Positions 1-5,388 of a stretch of DNA of 5,388 nucleotides are shown piece after piece. Positions within the stretch are counted from its first letter, which is position 1, and each line of letters opens with the position of its first letter. Location: positions 1 to 5,388 of the forward strand of contig CAKVCS010000079.1 in assembly GCA_934725785.1 (NCBI GenBank), written 5' to 3'. A program made the translations under genes and the position numbers. This DNA comes from an uncultured Bacteroidales bacterium. Lineage in GTDB: Bacteria > Bacteroidota > Bacteroidia > Bacteroidales > Marinilabiliaceae. A model generated the notes under the pieces. It did not search any database. It saw nothing but the letters and a program-made list of their open reading frames with translations, and was not told the origin of the DNA.

Positions 1-54
1 GTCATGGGGCTCCCGACGCAGCGTCTTTTCGCCGAGCTGGCGACCATTGGCTGA
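1..54 (+). CDS. maf: C-terminal end of Maf-type nucleotide pyrophosphatase (partial)
   Basis: The gene enters from the left edge and only its last 17 codons are present, reading VMGLPTQRLFAELATIG before a TGA at 52-54. The segment 'VMGLP-QRL--EL' is the typical end of Maf proteins, which in many Bacteroidales finish with a NVMGLPxQRLYEEL-like string. Maf enzymes are cytoplasmic house-cleaning pyrophosphatases that hydrolyse non-canonical or excess nucleoside triphosphates such as UTP, dTTP and methylated forms. The catalytic parts lie outside the window, so the call rests on this short tail. The reading frame has no competing stop and the next gene follows on the same strand after 94 bases, so the two may be co-transcribed. 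Another protein with a similar tail cannot be excluded. Confidence 0.6.
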   Translation, partial: VMGLPTQRLFAELATIG

Positions 55-148
55 GCGGTTCTCGCAGCTCCATGTCATTCCATGAATACATCACAAAGCC
101 AGCCTCGCCCGCATCCTGCCACGAGGCCCGCCCCTGATATTGACTCTC

Positions 149-1591
149 ATGCCGAACAATTCACTTTCTTCACAAGAACGGATGCTCTCCTCCATTTTCA
201 AAAAGTGGGCGGGTGGGGAACCCGCGTCTGTTGATAAGTTACCGCCATCGGGCTCCAACAGGGCATACTACCGTATGACGGCGGCCGACGGGCGCACTGC
301 CATTGGTGTCGTGGGGGAGAATGCGAAGGAGAATGCGGCGTTCATCTCTTTCAGCCGCTCTTTCGCAAAAGCCGGTGTCAACGTGCCGCAGATCTATGCC
401 GTCGACGAGGGCGCGGGTGTCTACATCCAGCAGGATCTTGGGCGGACCTCTCTCTTCGACCTTGTGAACTCTGAGCGTAAGGCGAGCGGTGGCGCGTTCA
501 CACCAAGGCTCAAGGAGGCGTATAAGAAGGTTCTCGCCGCTCTTGTCGACATTCAGAACAGGGGGCGCAATTGCATTGACTTCTCTCTGTGCTACCCGAG
601 GTCGGACTTCGACAGGCAGAGCATGATGTGGGATCTCCAGTACTTCAAATACTACTTCCTGCGCCTTGCGGGAGTGGCGTTCGATGAGGAGAGGCTCGAA
701 AACGACTTCAATGTTTTTATAAATCACCTCCTTGAGGCCAATTGCAAGTATTTCCTTTACCGCGACATGCAGAGTCGCAACATAATGCTTGCCGATGACG
801 GCACTCCGTGGTTCATCGATTACCAAGGGGGGCGTCGGGGGGCCAGGCAATACGACGTAGCCTCACTCCTCTACGATGCCAAGGCCGACATCCCGAATCC
901 CGTGCGAAACGAGTTGCTGGCGTTTTACGTCTCGCGGCTGCGCGGCACCGAGGTCAACGCTTTCCTCCGCTATTTCTACGGCTATTGCCTCATACGCATC
1001 ATGCAGGCCATGGGGGCGTATGGATACCGCGGATACTTTGAGAGGAAGGAACACTTCCTAAAGAGCATACCCTTCGCTCTCGACAACCTTAAGGATATCC
1101 TCGCGCATCACAGGCCGGAACTTCACATGCCCGAGCTTAACCGAGTGTGGGATGAGATTGCCGCTTCCGCGCGGCTTCGTCAGGTAGCGTCCGGGGCGCG
1201 CCTCAAGGTCAGGGTCTTCTCGTTCTCTTACAAGCACGGCGTGCCTGCCGATGTCTCGGGCAACGGCGGCGGCCACGTGTTCGATTGCCGCGCGCTGCCC
1301 AATCCGGGGCGCGAGGCGAGGTATAAGGCAAGCACCGGGCGCGATGCCGACGTCATTGCCTTCTTTGAGGAGCACCAGGCGGAGATGACGCCGTTCCTCA
1401 ACTCGGTCAAGGGAATCGTGCGCATAAGTGTAGAGAATTACATCAGCCGCGGCTTCGCCAATCTCATGGTCTGCTTCGGGTGCACTGGCGGCCAGCACCG
1501 CTCCGTCTTCTGTGCCGAACAGGTGGCCGCGTGGCTATCGGCCGAGTGGCCGTCGGTCGATGTCGAGCTGAAGCACGTGGAGCAGCAATGA
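149..1591 (+). CDS. AmgK-like sugar kinase (APH fold) fused to RapZ C-terminal domain
   Basis: A cytoplasmic two-domain protein of 480 residues. Residues about 30-300 form an aminoglycoside-phosphotransferase-type kinase. There is an N-terminal SGSNRAYYR segment (about 34-42), a catalytic loop YRDMQSRNIM with Asp206 and Asn211, and a metal-binding FIDYQGG with Asp224. The RDxxSRN loop resembles AmgK, the anomeric kinase acting on MurNAc and GlcNAc in cell-wall recycling. Residues about 352-475 match the C-terminal half of RapZ: SFSYKHGVP (358-366), FDCRALPNP (378-386) and the hallmark GCTGGQHRS (444-452). The N-terminal P-loop half of RapZ is absent and the kinase takes its place. In E. coli this RapZ part binds small RNA and senses glucosamine-6-phosphate; whether it does so here is unknown. 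The ATG at 149 is preferred to an in-frame TTG at 140; an ATG at 182 is also possible. No Shine-Dalgarno sequence is visible. Its stop overlaps the start of the nucleotidyltransferase by 4 bases, indicating translational coupling. The substrate is inferred from family and neighbour. Confidence 0.88.
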   Translation: MPNNSLSSQERMLSSIFKKWAGGEPASVDKLPPSGSNRAYYRMTAADGRTAIGVVGENAKENAAFISFSRSFAKAGVNVPQIYAVDEGAGVYIQQDLGRTSLFDLVNSERKASGGAFTPRLKEAYKKVLAALVDIQNRGRNCIDFSLCYPRSDFDRQSMMWDLQYFKYYFLRLAGVAFDEERLENDFNVFINHLLEANCKYFLYRDMQSRNIMLADDGTPWFIDYQGGRRGARQYDVASLLYDAKADIPNPVRNELLAFYVSRLRGTEVNAFLRYFYGYCLIRIMQAMGAYGYRGYFERKEHFLKSIPFALDNLKDILAHHRPELHMPELNRVWDEIAASARLRQVASGARLKVRVFSFSYKHGVPADVSGNGGGHVFDCRALPNPGREARYKASTGRDADVIAFFEEHQAEMTPFLNSVKGIVRISVENYISRGFANLMVCFGCTGGQHRSVFCAEQVAAWLSAEWPSVDVELKHVEQQ

Positions 1592-2265
1592 ACGGCATGA
1601 TTTTCGCCGCGGGGCTCGGGACAAGGCTCGCTCCGCTCACTTCCACACGCCCCAAGGCTCTTGTCGAGGTATGCGGAGAGACGCTTCTTGGCCGTGCCAT
1701 TTCGCATTTGGCCGAGGCTGGTGTGGATCATATTGTGGTCAACGTCCACCATTTTGCTCATCTGGTCGTTGATTTCATCAATGCCAATAGGGCCAAGTGG
1801 CCTGCCGATGTATTCATATCGGATGAGAGCGACCTCTTGCTCGACACGGGCGGAGGTCTCGTCAAGGCTCTCCCCCTTTTCCCTGACGATGGCCCAATTG
1901 TGGTCGGCAACGTGGATGTCGTATGCGATGCCCCGCTCGGCCTGCTCGTCGACACTCACGTCCGAAGCCATAATGACGCCACCCTCATGACCAGTTCGAG
2001 ACACTCCACCCGACATCTTCTTTTCGACGCGGATGGCCTCTTGTGTGGTTGGGAGGATGTCAAGAACAACAGGCGGCGGGATGTGCGCTCTGCGCGCGCT
2101 GTCTATTGCGAGGCGTTCAATGGATTCCATGTCATTGAGCAGGGGCTTGTCCGCTCTTTCATGCCCGAGGGGGCGGACCCGCATCCCCTGCCCGTCATCA
2201 GTGCCTATCTCAATGCCGCCAGTGATTACCGGATTTGCCGCTCCCCCATCCCTCAGGGGTGCTAG
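1588..2265 (+). CDS. MurU-like sugar-1-phosphate nucleotidyltransferase, C-terminally truncated by in-frame TAG
   Basis: A 225-residue protein of the NTP-transferase family (Rossmann-like, RmlA/GlmU/MurU group). The nucleotide-binding signature FAAGLGTRLAPLT-----PKAL lies at residues 6-25, followed by LLDTGGGLVKA (84-94) and NVDV with the presumed metal-binding Asp110. MurU makes UDP-MurNAc from MurNAc-1-phosphate and UTP. The upstream AmgK-like kinase, overlapping through ATGA, supports this role, although GlcNAc-1-P or hexose-1-P are possible substrates. The start at 1588 fits the family N-terminus; longer in-frame versions run inside the upstream gene. The frame stops at TAG (2263-2265) just before where the family has a conserved (Y/F)W(F/I/L)DVGT motif. 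That motif is present in the same frame immediately after the stop. By comparison with RmlA, where this Asp is the second metal ligand, the truncated product should be impaired. Intact length would be 247 residues. A true nonsense mutation, a base error or readthrough are all possible. Confidence 0.85.
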   Translation: MNGMIFAAGLGTRLAPLTSTRPKALVEVCGETLLGRAISHLAEAGVDHIVVNVHHFAHLVVDFINANRAKWPADVFISDESDLLLDTGGGLVKALPLFPDDGPIVVGNVDVVCDAPLGLLVDTHVRSHNDATLMTSSRHSTRHLLFDADGLLCGWEDVKNNRRRDVRSARAVYCEAFNGFHVIEQGLVRSFMPEGADPHPLPVISAYLNAASDYRICRSPIPQGC

Positions 2266-2331
2266 TGGTTTGATGTCGGCACTGTCGAGAAACTGCGTGT
2301 GGCGGAGAGTTTCCTTGCGGAGGGGCTATAG
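2266..2331 (+). pseudogene. Detached C-terminal tail of the MurU-like nucleotidyltransferase
   Basis: These 21 codons directly follow the TAG at 2263-2265 in the same frame and encode WFDVGTVEKLRVAESF plus five more residues, ending in a second TAG at 2329-2331. WFDVGT and the following helix with xxLxxAExxL are the usual end of this nucleotidyltransferase family, so the sequence is the original C-terminus. It has no start codon of its own. The tail shows no further stop or frameshift, so the interruption looks recent or is read through. A TAT or TAC tyrosine codon changed to TAG would explain it with one substitution. Confidence 0.75.
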
Positions 2332-2396
2332 CGGCTCTCGCAGCCCTACCGTGCTCAATTCCCGTCCCGGCCGTTTCGCATTGATCTCTTTCATAA

Positions 2397-4109
2397 ATGT
2401 ACATCTTCTGTCTCCTGTTTTCTTTCGCCGTTTGCTTCTTCTTCCCGTTCCCCGTCCTCGCGTCACATGGGGGCGGGGACCCGCGCTATGTCGTTCCGCT
2501 CAAGATACCGTATCGCATAAGCGGATCTTTCGGCGAGTTGCGCGGGAACCACTACCATGCCGGCCTCGACATGGGCACTGCCGGTGTTGAGGATATTGAG
2601 GTCCATGCCGCTGAGCGGGGGTGGGTGAGCCGCGTGAAGGTCGGCCCATATGGCTACGGTAGGGCGCTTTATATCAGTCACCCCGATGGGCATACCACGG
2701 TCTATGGCCATCTCAATGGCTTCGCTCCCAAGATTGACAGCCTTGTCCGTCAACGGCAGTATGCCCTGCGCTCTTACGATGTCGAGTTGTTCCTGCCCGA
2801 AGGCTCTGTCCCTGTCGGGCGCGATGAGGTTGTAGCTTTTTCTGGAAACACGGGTGGCTCTGGCGGCCCGCATCTCCATTTTGAGGTGAGGGATTCGCAC
2901 ACCGAGGAGCCGCTCAACCCGTTGCGCTTCATCAATACTGCGCCCGATGCTGTGCCGCCGACTCTTTACGGAGTCAAAGTCTATGCGCTGTCTTCCGACT
3001 CGCAGGTGGCGGGTGCCGCGGCAGACAGGTATTTCTCTCTCAACGCCATAAGTGGCAAGACCATCGAGTGCTGCGGCTCAATAGGTCTGGGAATCCATTG
3101 CACCGACTTTTTCGAGAGGGGGGGCAGACCGTGCGGTGTCATAGAGGTCAGGCTCTACGATGGCGACGCGCTCGTCTTCAGTTCACGTGTCGACAGTTTC
3201 CCTTTTTCGCTCAATAGACACGTCAACAGCCTTATCGACTACGGGGAGCGCATCCTCAGTGGCCGTTTTATCCAGCGCAGTTTCGTCAGCCCGGGTAACA
3301 GGCTGCCCGTCTATGGCAACGTCGCGACACCCACTGCGGTCGCAAGTGGCGAGGTGCACCACATGCGATATGTCGTCAAAGACTTTGCTGGCAATGAGAG
3401 CTCTGTCGCGTTCACGCTCCGCGGGGTGCGAAACGCTGGGGCTAAGCCGCGCCACCGGCCAGACGGTGAGCTTGTCCAGTGGCGGCGCACTTGGGTGAAG
3501 GACACGCTTGGCATCGATGTCCTCATCCCGCGTGAGACGTTTTATGAGGATCAATATGTAAACGTATCCCGCACGGATAGGGCTAAACCTCTTCCTCCGC
3601 TCTTCTCTGTGGGCGACAGGCTTATCCCTATTCAAAAGCCTGTCTCGCTCACAATGGCTTTGCCCGACGCTTGGAGGCGTCTGTCCGGCAAGGCGTACGT
3701 GGGGCGTGTCACGCCTTCTGGTTTAGTCTATTGCGGTGGAACTGTGAGGCCAGACTTCGGTTCGTCGTCGTCAGTCTATGTGATAACTGCCGACGTGTCG
3801 TCGCTCGGGGTTTATACTATAGACGTCGACACTGTGCCTCCTGCCGTCAGGGTGCGAAACAAGTCACGTTCTCTCCGCCCCTCCGATGTCATTTCCATCG
3901 GTGTCTCCGATTCCAAAAGCGGAATCTCCAAGTATTCTGTTTTTATAGATGACGCGTGGCATGTGTTTGAGTACGACTACAAGAACAATCGCCTAAAGGC
4001 CACGCCAGCATATTTGCGCCTCCCCAAAGGCCGACATTCTTTACGTGCCGAGGTCGAGGACTCGTGTGGCAATGTCAGGGTCGTCAAGTGGGATTTCTCA
4101 GTCATCTGA
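2397..4109 (+). CDS. Exported M23-family peptidoglycan metallopeptidase
   Basis: A 570-residue secreted zinc peptidase. A hydrophobic leader (residues 1-22, ending PVLA before Ser23) is a likely type I signal peptide; no lipobox is seen. Residues about 37-182 form the LytM/M23 domain with all expected elements: NHYHAGLD giving His54 and Asp58 as zinc ligands, YGHL with His105, and HLHFE with His159 and His161. The enzyme is therefore predicted to be active, cutting peptide cross-bridges or stems in peptidoglycan in the periplasm. The remaining part (183-570) follows the layout of Bacteroidales M23 relatives: a conserved middle section with Cys225, Cys226, Cys235 and Cys246, then beta-rich Ig-like sections, the last at about 480-570. 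The start is well fixed because a TAA lies directly before the ATG in the same frame. The leader is odd in lacking Lys or Arg before the hydrophobic core. The gene begins 65 bases after the original end of the nucleotidyltransferase frame, with no promoter seen between them, so it probably belongs to the same operon. Confidence 0.9.
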   Translation: MYIFCLLFSFAVCFFFPFPVLASHGGGDPRYVVPLKIPYRISGSFGELRGNHYHAGLDMGTAGVEDIEVHAAERGWVSRVKVGPYGYGRALYISHPDGHTTVYGHLNGFAPKIDSLVRQRQYALRSYDVELFLPEGSVPVGRDEVVAFSGNTGGSGGPHLHFEVRDSHTEEPLNPLRFINTAPDAVPPTLYGVKVYALSSDSQVAGAAADRYFSLNAISGKTIECCGSIGLGIHCTDFFERGGRPCGVIEVRLYDGDALVFSSRVDSFPFSLNRHVNSLIDYGERILSGRFIQRSFVSPGNRLPVYGNVATPTAVASGEVHHMRYVVKDFAGNESSVAFTLRGVRNAGAKPRHRPDGELVQWRRTWVKDTLGIDVLIPRETFYEDQYVNVSRTDRAKPLPPLFSVGDRLIPIQKPVSLTMALPDAWRRLSGKAYVGRVTPSGLVYCGGTVRPDFGSSSSVYVITADVSSLGVYTIDVDTVPPAVRVRNKSRSLRPSDVISIGVSDSKSGISKYSVFIDDAWHVFEYDYKNNRLKATPAYLRLPKGRHSLRAEVEDSCGNVRVVKWDFSVI

Positions 4110-4157
4110 AGCGTTGGCGCGTTGAAAAACAGTATTGGCGGCCACCAGCATATTTGC
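4005..4157. repeat. 13-base direct repeat linking the end of the M23 gene and the terminator loop
   Basis: CCAGCATATTTGC occurs at 4005-4017 inside the M23 coding region and again at 4145-4157 in the loop of the terminator hairpin, exactly 140 bases apart. The similarity extends on the left to GGCCAC (3998-4003 and 4140-4145) if a 2-base gap is allowed. It may be a remnant of a small local duplication or chance. No function is apparent. Confidence 0.4.
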
Positions 4158-4171
4158 CAATGGCCGCCAAT
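4134..4171. terminator. Bidirectional intrinsic terminator between the M23 gene and fabI
   Basis: ATTGGCGGCCA (4134-4144) and TGGCCGCCAAT (4161-4171) are perfect inverted copies of 11 bases around a 16-base loop. On the + strand the stem is followed by TGTTTTGAT. On the - strand it is followed by ACTGTTTTTCAAC, a better T-run. It lies between the stop of the M23 gene (4109) and the stop of the convergent fabI (4191), so it can end transcription from both sides, probably more strongly for fabI. Confidence 0.8.
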
Positions 4172-4190
4172 GTTTTGATAGCGGGGTAGC

Positions 4191-5021
4191 TTATTCGTTG
4201 CCGCTGAAGCTCTTGTTGTATTGCTCCATGGCGCGCGCGCTCATACCCATCGAAGAGAAGCCCCCATCGTGGAACAGGTTCTGCATGGTTATCTTCTTCG
4301 TGAGGTCCGAGAACATCGTAACGACGAAGTTCGCGCACTCGTCGGCTGTGGCGTTGCCAAGAGGGCTCATCCTGTCCGAGAAGTCCATAAGACCGCCAAA
4401 GCCCTGAATGCCTGAACCCGCCGTTGTCGCCGTTGGAGACTGCGACACCGTGTTGATGCGGACGTGGCGCTCGTGGCCGTATATGTATCCGAAGCTTCGG
4501 CCTATGCTCTCGAGCAGGGCTTTAGCGTCGGCCATGTCGTTATACCCGTCAAACGTGCGCTGAGCTGCCACGTAAGACAGGGCGACAACTGAACCCCACT
4601 CGCTTATCGCGTCCATCTGATATGCCACCTGGAGCATCTTGTGGAACGATATGGCCGAGATGTCGAGCGTCTTGCCGAGGAAGTTATAGTCGAGGTCTGT
4701 GTATTCGCGCTTCTTGCGGACGTTGAGGCTCATGCCTATGGAGTGGAGCACGAAGTCCACCTTGCCCCCGAGGACCTCCTGAGACTTTGTGAACACGTTC
4801 TTCAGGTCCTCTACGCTGGTAGCGTCGGCTGGTATCAGCTCCGCGCCGGTCTTCTTGCTCAAGTCTATGACCTCACCCATACGGCAGGCGGCGGGGGTGT
4901 TCGAGAGGGTGAATGTCGCGCCCTGCTCCTTAGCCTTCTCGGCCACCTTCCATGCTATCGACTTGTCGTTCAATGCGCCGAAGATGATGCCGCGCTTGCC
5001 CTCCAGTAAGTTCTGTAACAT
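4191..5021 (-). CDS. fabI: Enoyl-[acyl-carrier-protein] reductase (NADH) FabI
   Basis: A 276-residue cytoplasmic enzyme of type II fatty acid synthesis that reduces the enoyl-ACP double bond in the last step of each elongation cycle. It is a divergent short-chain dehydrogenase/reductase. The N-terminus has GIIFGALNDKSIAWK (11-25), the FabI form of the dinucleotide-binding loop; VLHSIGMS (91-98) follows. The catalytic set is Tyr150 (ALSYVAAQ), Tyr160 and Lys167 in the Y-x6-K arrangement YNDMADAK. SQSPTATTAGSGIQGF (193-208) forms the substrate-binding loop, and NLFHDGGFS (248-256) is the usual C-terminal segment. Length and motifs are those of Bacteroides-type FabI. Gly96, Met163 and Phe208 correspond to E. 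coli Gly93, Met159 and Phe203, positions involved in triclosan binding, so no resistance change is seen there. It is convergent with the M23 gene and divergent from the DsbD-like gene, so it is probably monocistronic. Confidence 0.97.
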   Translation of the reverse strand: MLQNLLEGKRGIIFGALNDKSIAWKVAEKAKEQGATFTLSNTPAACRMGEVIDLSKKTGAELIPADATSVEDLKNVFTKSQEVLGGKVDFVLHSIGMSLNVRKKREYTDLDYNFLGKTLDISAISFHKMLQVAYQMDAISEWGSVVALSYVAAQRTFDGYNDMADAKALLESIGRSFGYIYGHERHVRINTVSQSPTATTAGSGIQGFGGLMDFSDRMSPLGNATADECANFVVTMFSDLTKKITMQNLFHDGGFSSMGMSARAMEQYNKSFSGNE

Positions 5022-5066
5022 TACGTGTGTCTTTGGTTTAATTTGCCAATCTTTTTTCTGACGATG

Positions 5067-5074
5067 CTAAGTTA
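5067..5074 (-). promoter_or_regulatory. Possible -7 element for fabI
   Basis: On the - strand this reads TAACTTAG, 7 of 8 matches to the Bacteroidetes -7 consensus TAnnTTTG. It would place the transcript start near 5060, about 40 bases before the fabI ATG. I find no well-spaced -33 TTTG; the nearest TTG is some 24 bases upstream, which is longer than usual. This is a weak call. Confidence 0.3.
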
Positions 5075-5160
5075 CGCCGTTTTGCTATCCCCATGTTGCA
5101 ATTTGTGTTAATAATAAATAAGTACAGTCCATATTTATGTGCTTTAAGCTCCTTTTGTTC

Positions 5161-5168
5161 TATTTTTG
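5161..5168 (+). promoter_or_regulatory. -7 promoter element for the DsbD-like gene
   Basis: TATTTTTG is a perfect match to the Bacteroidetes -7 consensus TAnnTTTG and lies about 40 bases before the ATG at 5210. The -33 region carries only a loose match (ATTTATG near 5132-5138). AT-rich surroundings raise the chance of a random match, but position and strand fit. Confidence 0.5.
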
Positions 5169-5209
5169 AGTTGGAAACCCTCTTTTTTTCATATTCATTC
5201 TTTCTTCTC

Positions 5210-5388
5210 ATGAGCGTTCTCTTTCGCTTCGTCTCTTTGGCGCTCGCGCTGCTTTCCCTCTGTGCTGTATCTTCTGCGCAGATGGTTGAGCCTGCGCATT
5301 TCAAGGCCTCTTTCCGCCAAGTGCAAGCTTCCCGAGCCGAGGTGGTGTTCGAGGCCACTATCGACCATGGATGGCACGTCTACTCCAC
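5210..5388 (+). CDS. N-terminal part of a DsbD-like protein-disulfide reductase (partial)
   Basis: Only the first 59 codons are present; the gene runs off the right edge. Residues 1-23 form a signal peptide with Arg6, a Leu/Ala-rich core and a SSA cleavage site before Gln24. The mature part has FKASFRQVQASRAEVVFEATID followed by HGWHVYST (the string is split here at residue 52). A 'ATID-GWH-YST' pattern soon after the signal peptide is typical of the periplasmic N-terminal domain of DsbD/thiol:disulfide interchange proteins in Bacteroidales. In such proteins this domain passes electrons from a membrane domain to periplasmic thiol partners. The membrane and thioredoxin domains lie outside the window and cannot be checked. 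The ATG at 5210 is the only sensible start giving a complete leader. A stand-alone protein with just this N-terminal domain is also possible. Confidence 0.65.
   Translation, partial: MSVLFRFVSLALALLSLCAVSSAQMVEPAHFKASFRQVQASRAEVVFEATIDHGWHVYS

Larger units (their letters stand above)
5022..5209. promoter_or_regulatory. AT-rich divergent promoter region between fabI and the DsbD-like gene
   Basis: This 188-base gap separates the divergent starts of fabI and the DsbD-like gene and is much richer in A+T than the coding regions around it. It contains no convincing ORF or RNA gene. Both transcripts should start here. The fabI leader just upstream of its ATG is rich in A, as is common in Bacteroidetes where Shine-Dalgarno pairing is weak. 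Confidence 0.65.

Noticed and set aside
72..137. 21-codon ORF (MSFHEYITKP...) in the gap between maf and the kinase
   Set aside because: It is too short to judge, has no ribosome-binding signal or recognisable motif, and could easily arise by chance.
140..148. TTG start for the kinase, adding three residues
   Set aside because: The ATG at 149 is only nine bases downstream, no Shine-Dalgarno sequence favours the TTG, and the conserved kinase part begins well after both.
239..850. 203-codon open frame on the - strand opposite the kinase domain
   Set aside because: It shows no domain signature and lies wholly antisense to the well-supported kinase, so it is a shadow of GC-rich coding sequence.
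1438..2184. Long open frame on the - strand (248 codons) opposite the end of the kinase and the nucleotidyltransferase
   Set aside because: It is antisense to two genes with clear family motifs, has no recognisable motif and a composition typical of a shadow frame in GC-rich DNA.
2263..2331. TAG reassigned to an amino acid in this organism
   Set aside because: The extended frame itself ends with TAG at its natural end, and the organism type uses the standard bacterial code. A point mutation, error or partial readthrough is simpler.
2033..2590. 185-codon + strand frame spanning the end of the nucleotidyltransferase and the start of the M23 gene
   Set aside because: It is rich in Arg, Ser and Pro, lacks motifs, and overlaps two supported genes in another frame. 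It also does not supply a better N-terminus for the M23 protein.
1..5388. CRISPR array, tRNA/rRNA genes, insertion sequence or phage genes
   Set aside because: I found no regularly spaced repeats, cloverleaf-like or rRNA sequence, transposase motifs or terminal inverted repeats; the window is filled by housekeeping-type genes.

Overview
The window looks like a chromosomal piece of a GC-rich member of the Bacteroidales. The evidence is a FabI of the Bacteroides type, an M23 peptidase with the long family-specific C-terminal part found in that order, a kinase fused to a RapZ C-terminal domain, no clear Shine-Dalgarno sequences, and a perfect TAnnTTTG promoter element of the Bacteroidetes kind. 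Coding regions are clearly richer in GC than the 5022-5209 intergenic region. The family (for example Muribaculaceae or Rikenellaceae) cannot be fixed from this sequence alone. I see no phage, IS element, CRISPR, tRNA or rRNA.

Layout. Bases 1-54 are the last 17 codons of a gene on the + strand, most likely maf (nucleotide pyrophosphatase). A 94-base gap without a recognisable promoter leads to an AmgK-like sugar kinase fused to a RapZ C-terminal domain (149-1591). This overlaps by 4 bases a MurU-like nucleotidyltransferase (1588-2265). The nucleotidyltransferase frame is interrupted by a TAG at 2263-2265, but the conserved C-terminal tail of the family continues in the same frame to a second TAG at 2329-2331. 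A secreted M23 metallopeptidase follows (2397-4109). A perfect 11-bp inverted repeat at 4134-4171 serves as a shared terminator with the convergent fabI gene (complement 4191-5021). An AT-rich divergent promoter region separates fabI from the start of a DsbD-like exported protein (5210 to the window end).

How the genes fit together. The kinase and nucleotidyltransferase resemble the AmgK/MurU pair of Pseudomonas, which salvages peptidoglycan sugars by anomeric phosphorylation and then conversion to a UDP-sugar. The M23 peptidase next door would cut peptidoglycan peptides in the periplasm. The RapZ-type domain on the kinase, which in E. coli is the part that binds RNA and senses amino-sugar phosphate, suggests the salvage kinase carries its own sensor or regulatory module. 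The two most notable points are this fusion and the in-frame amber codon that removes the WFDVGT motif from the nucleotidyltransferase.
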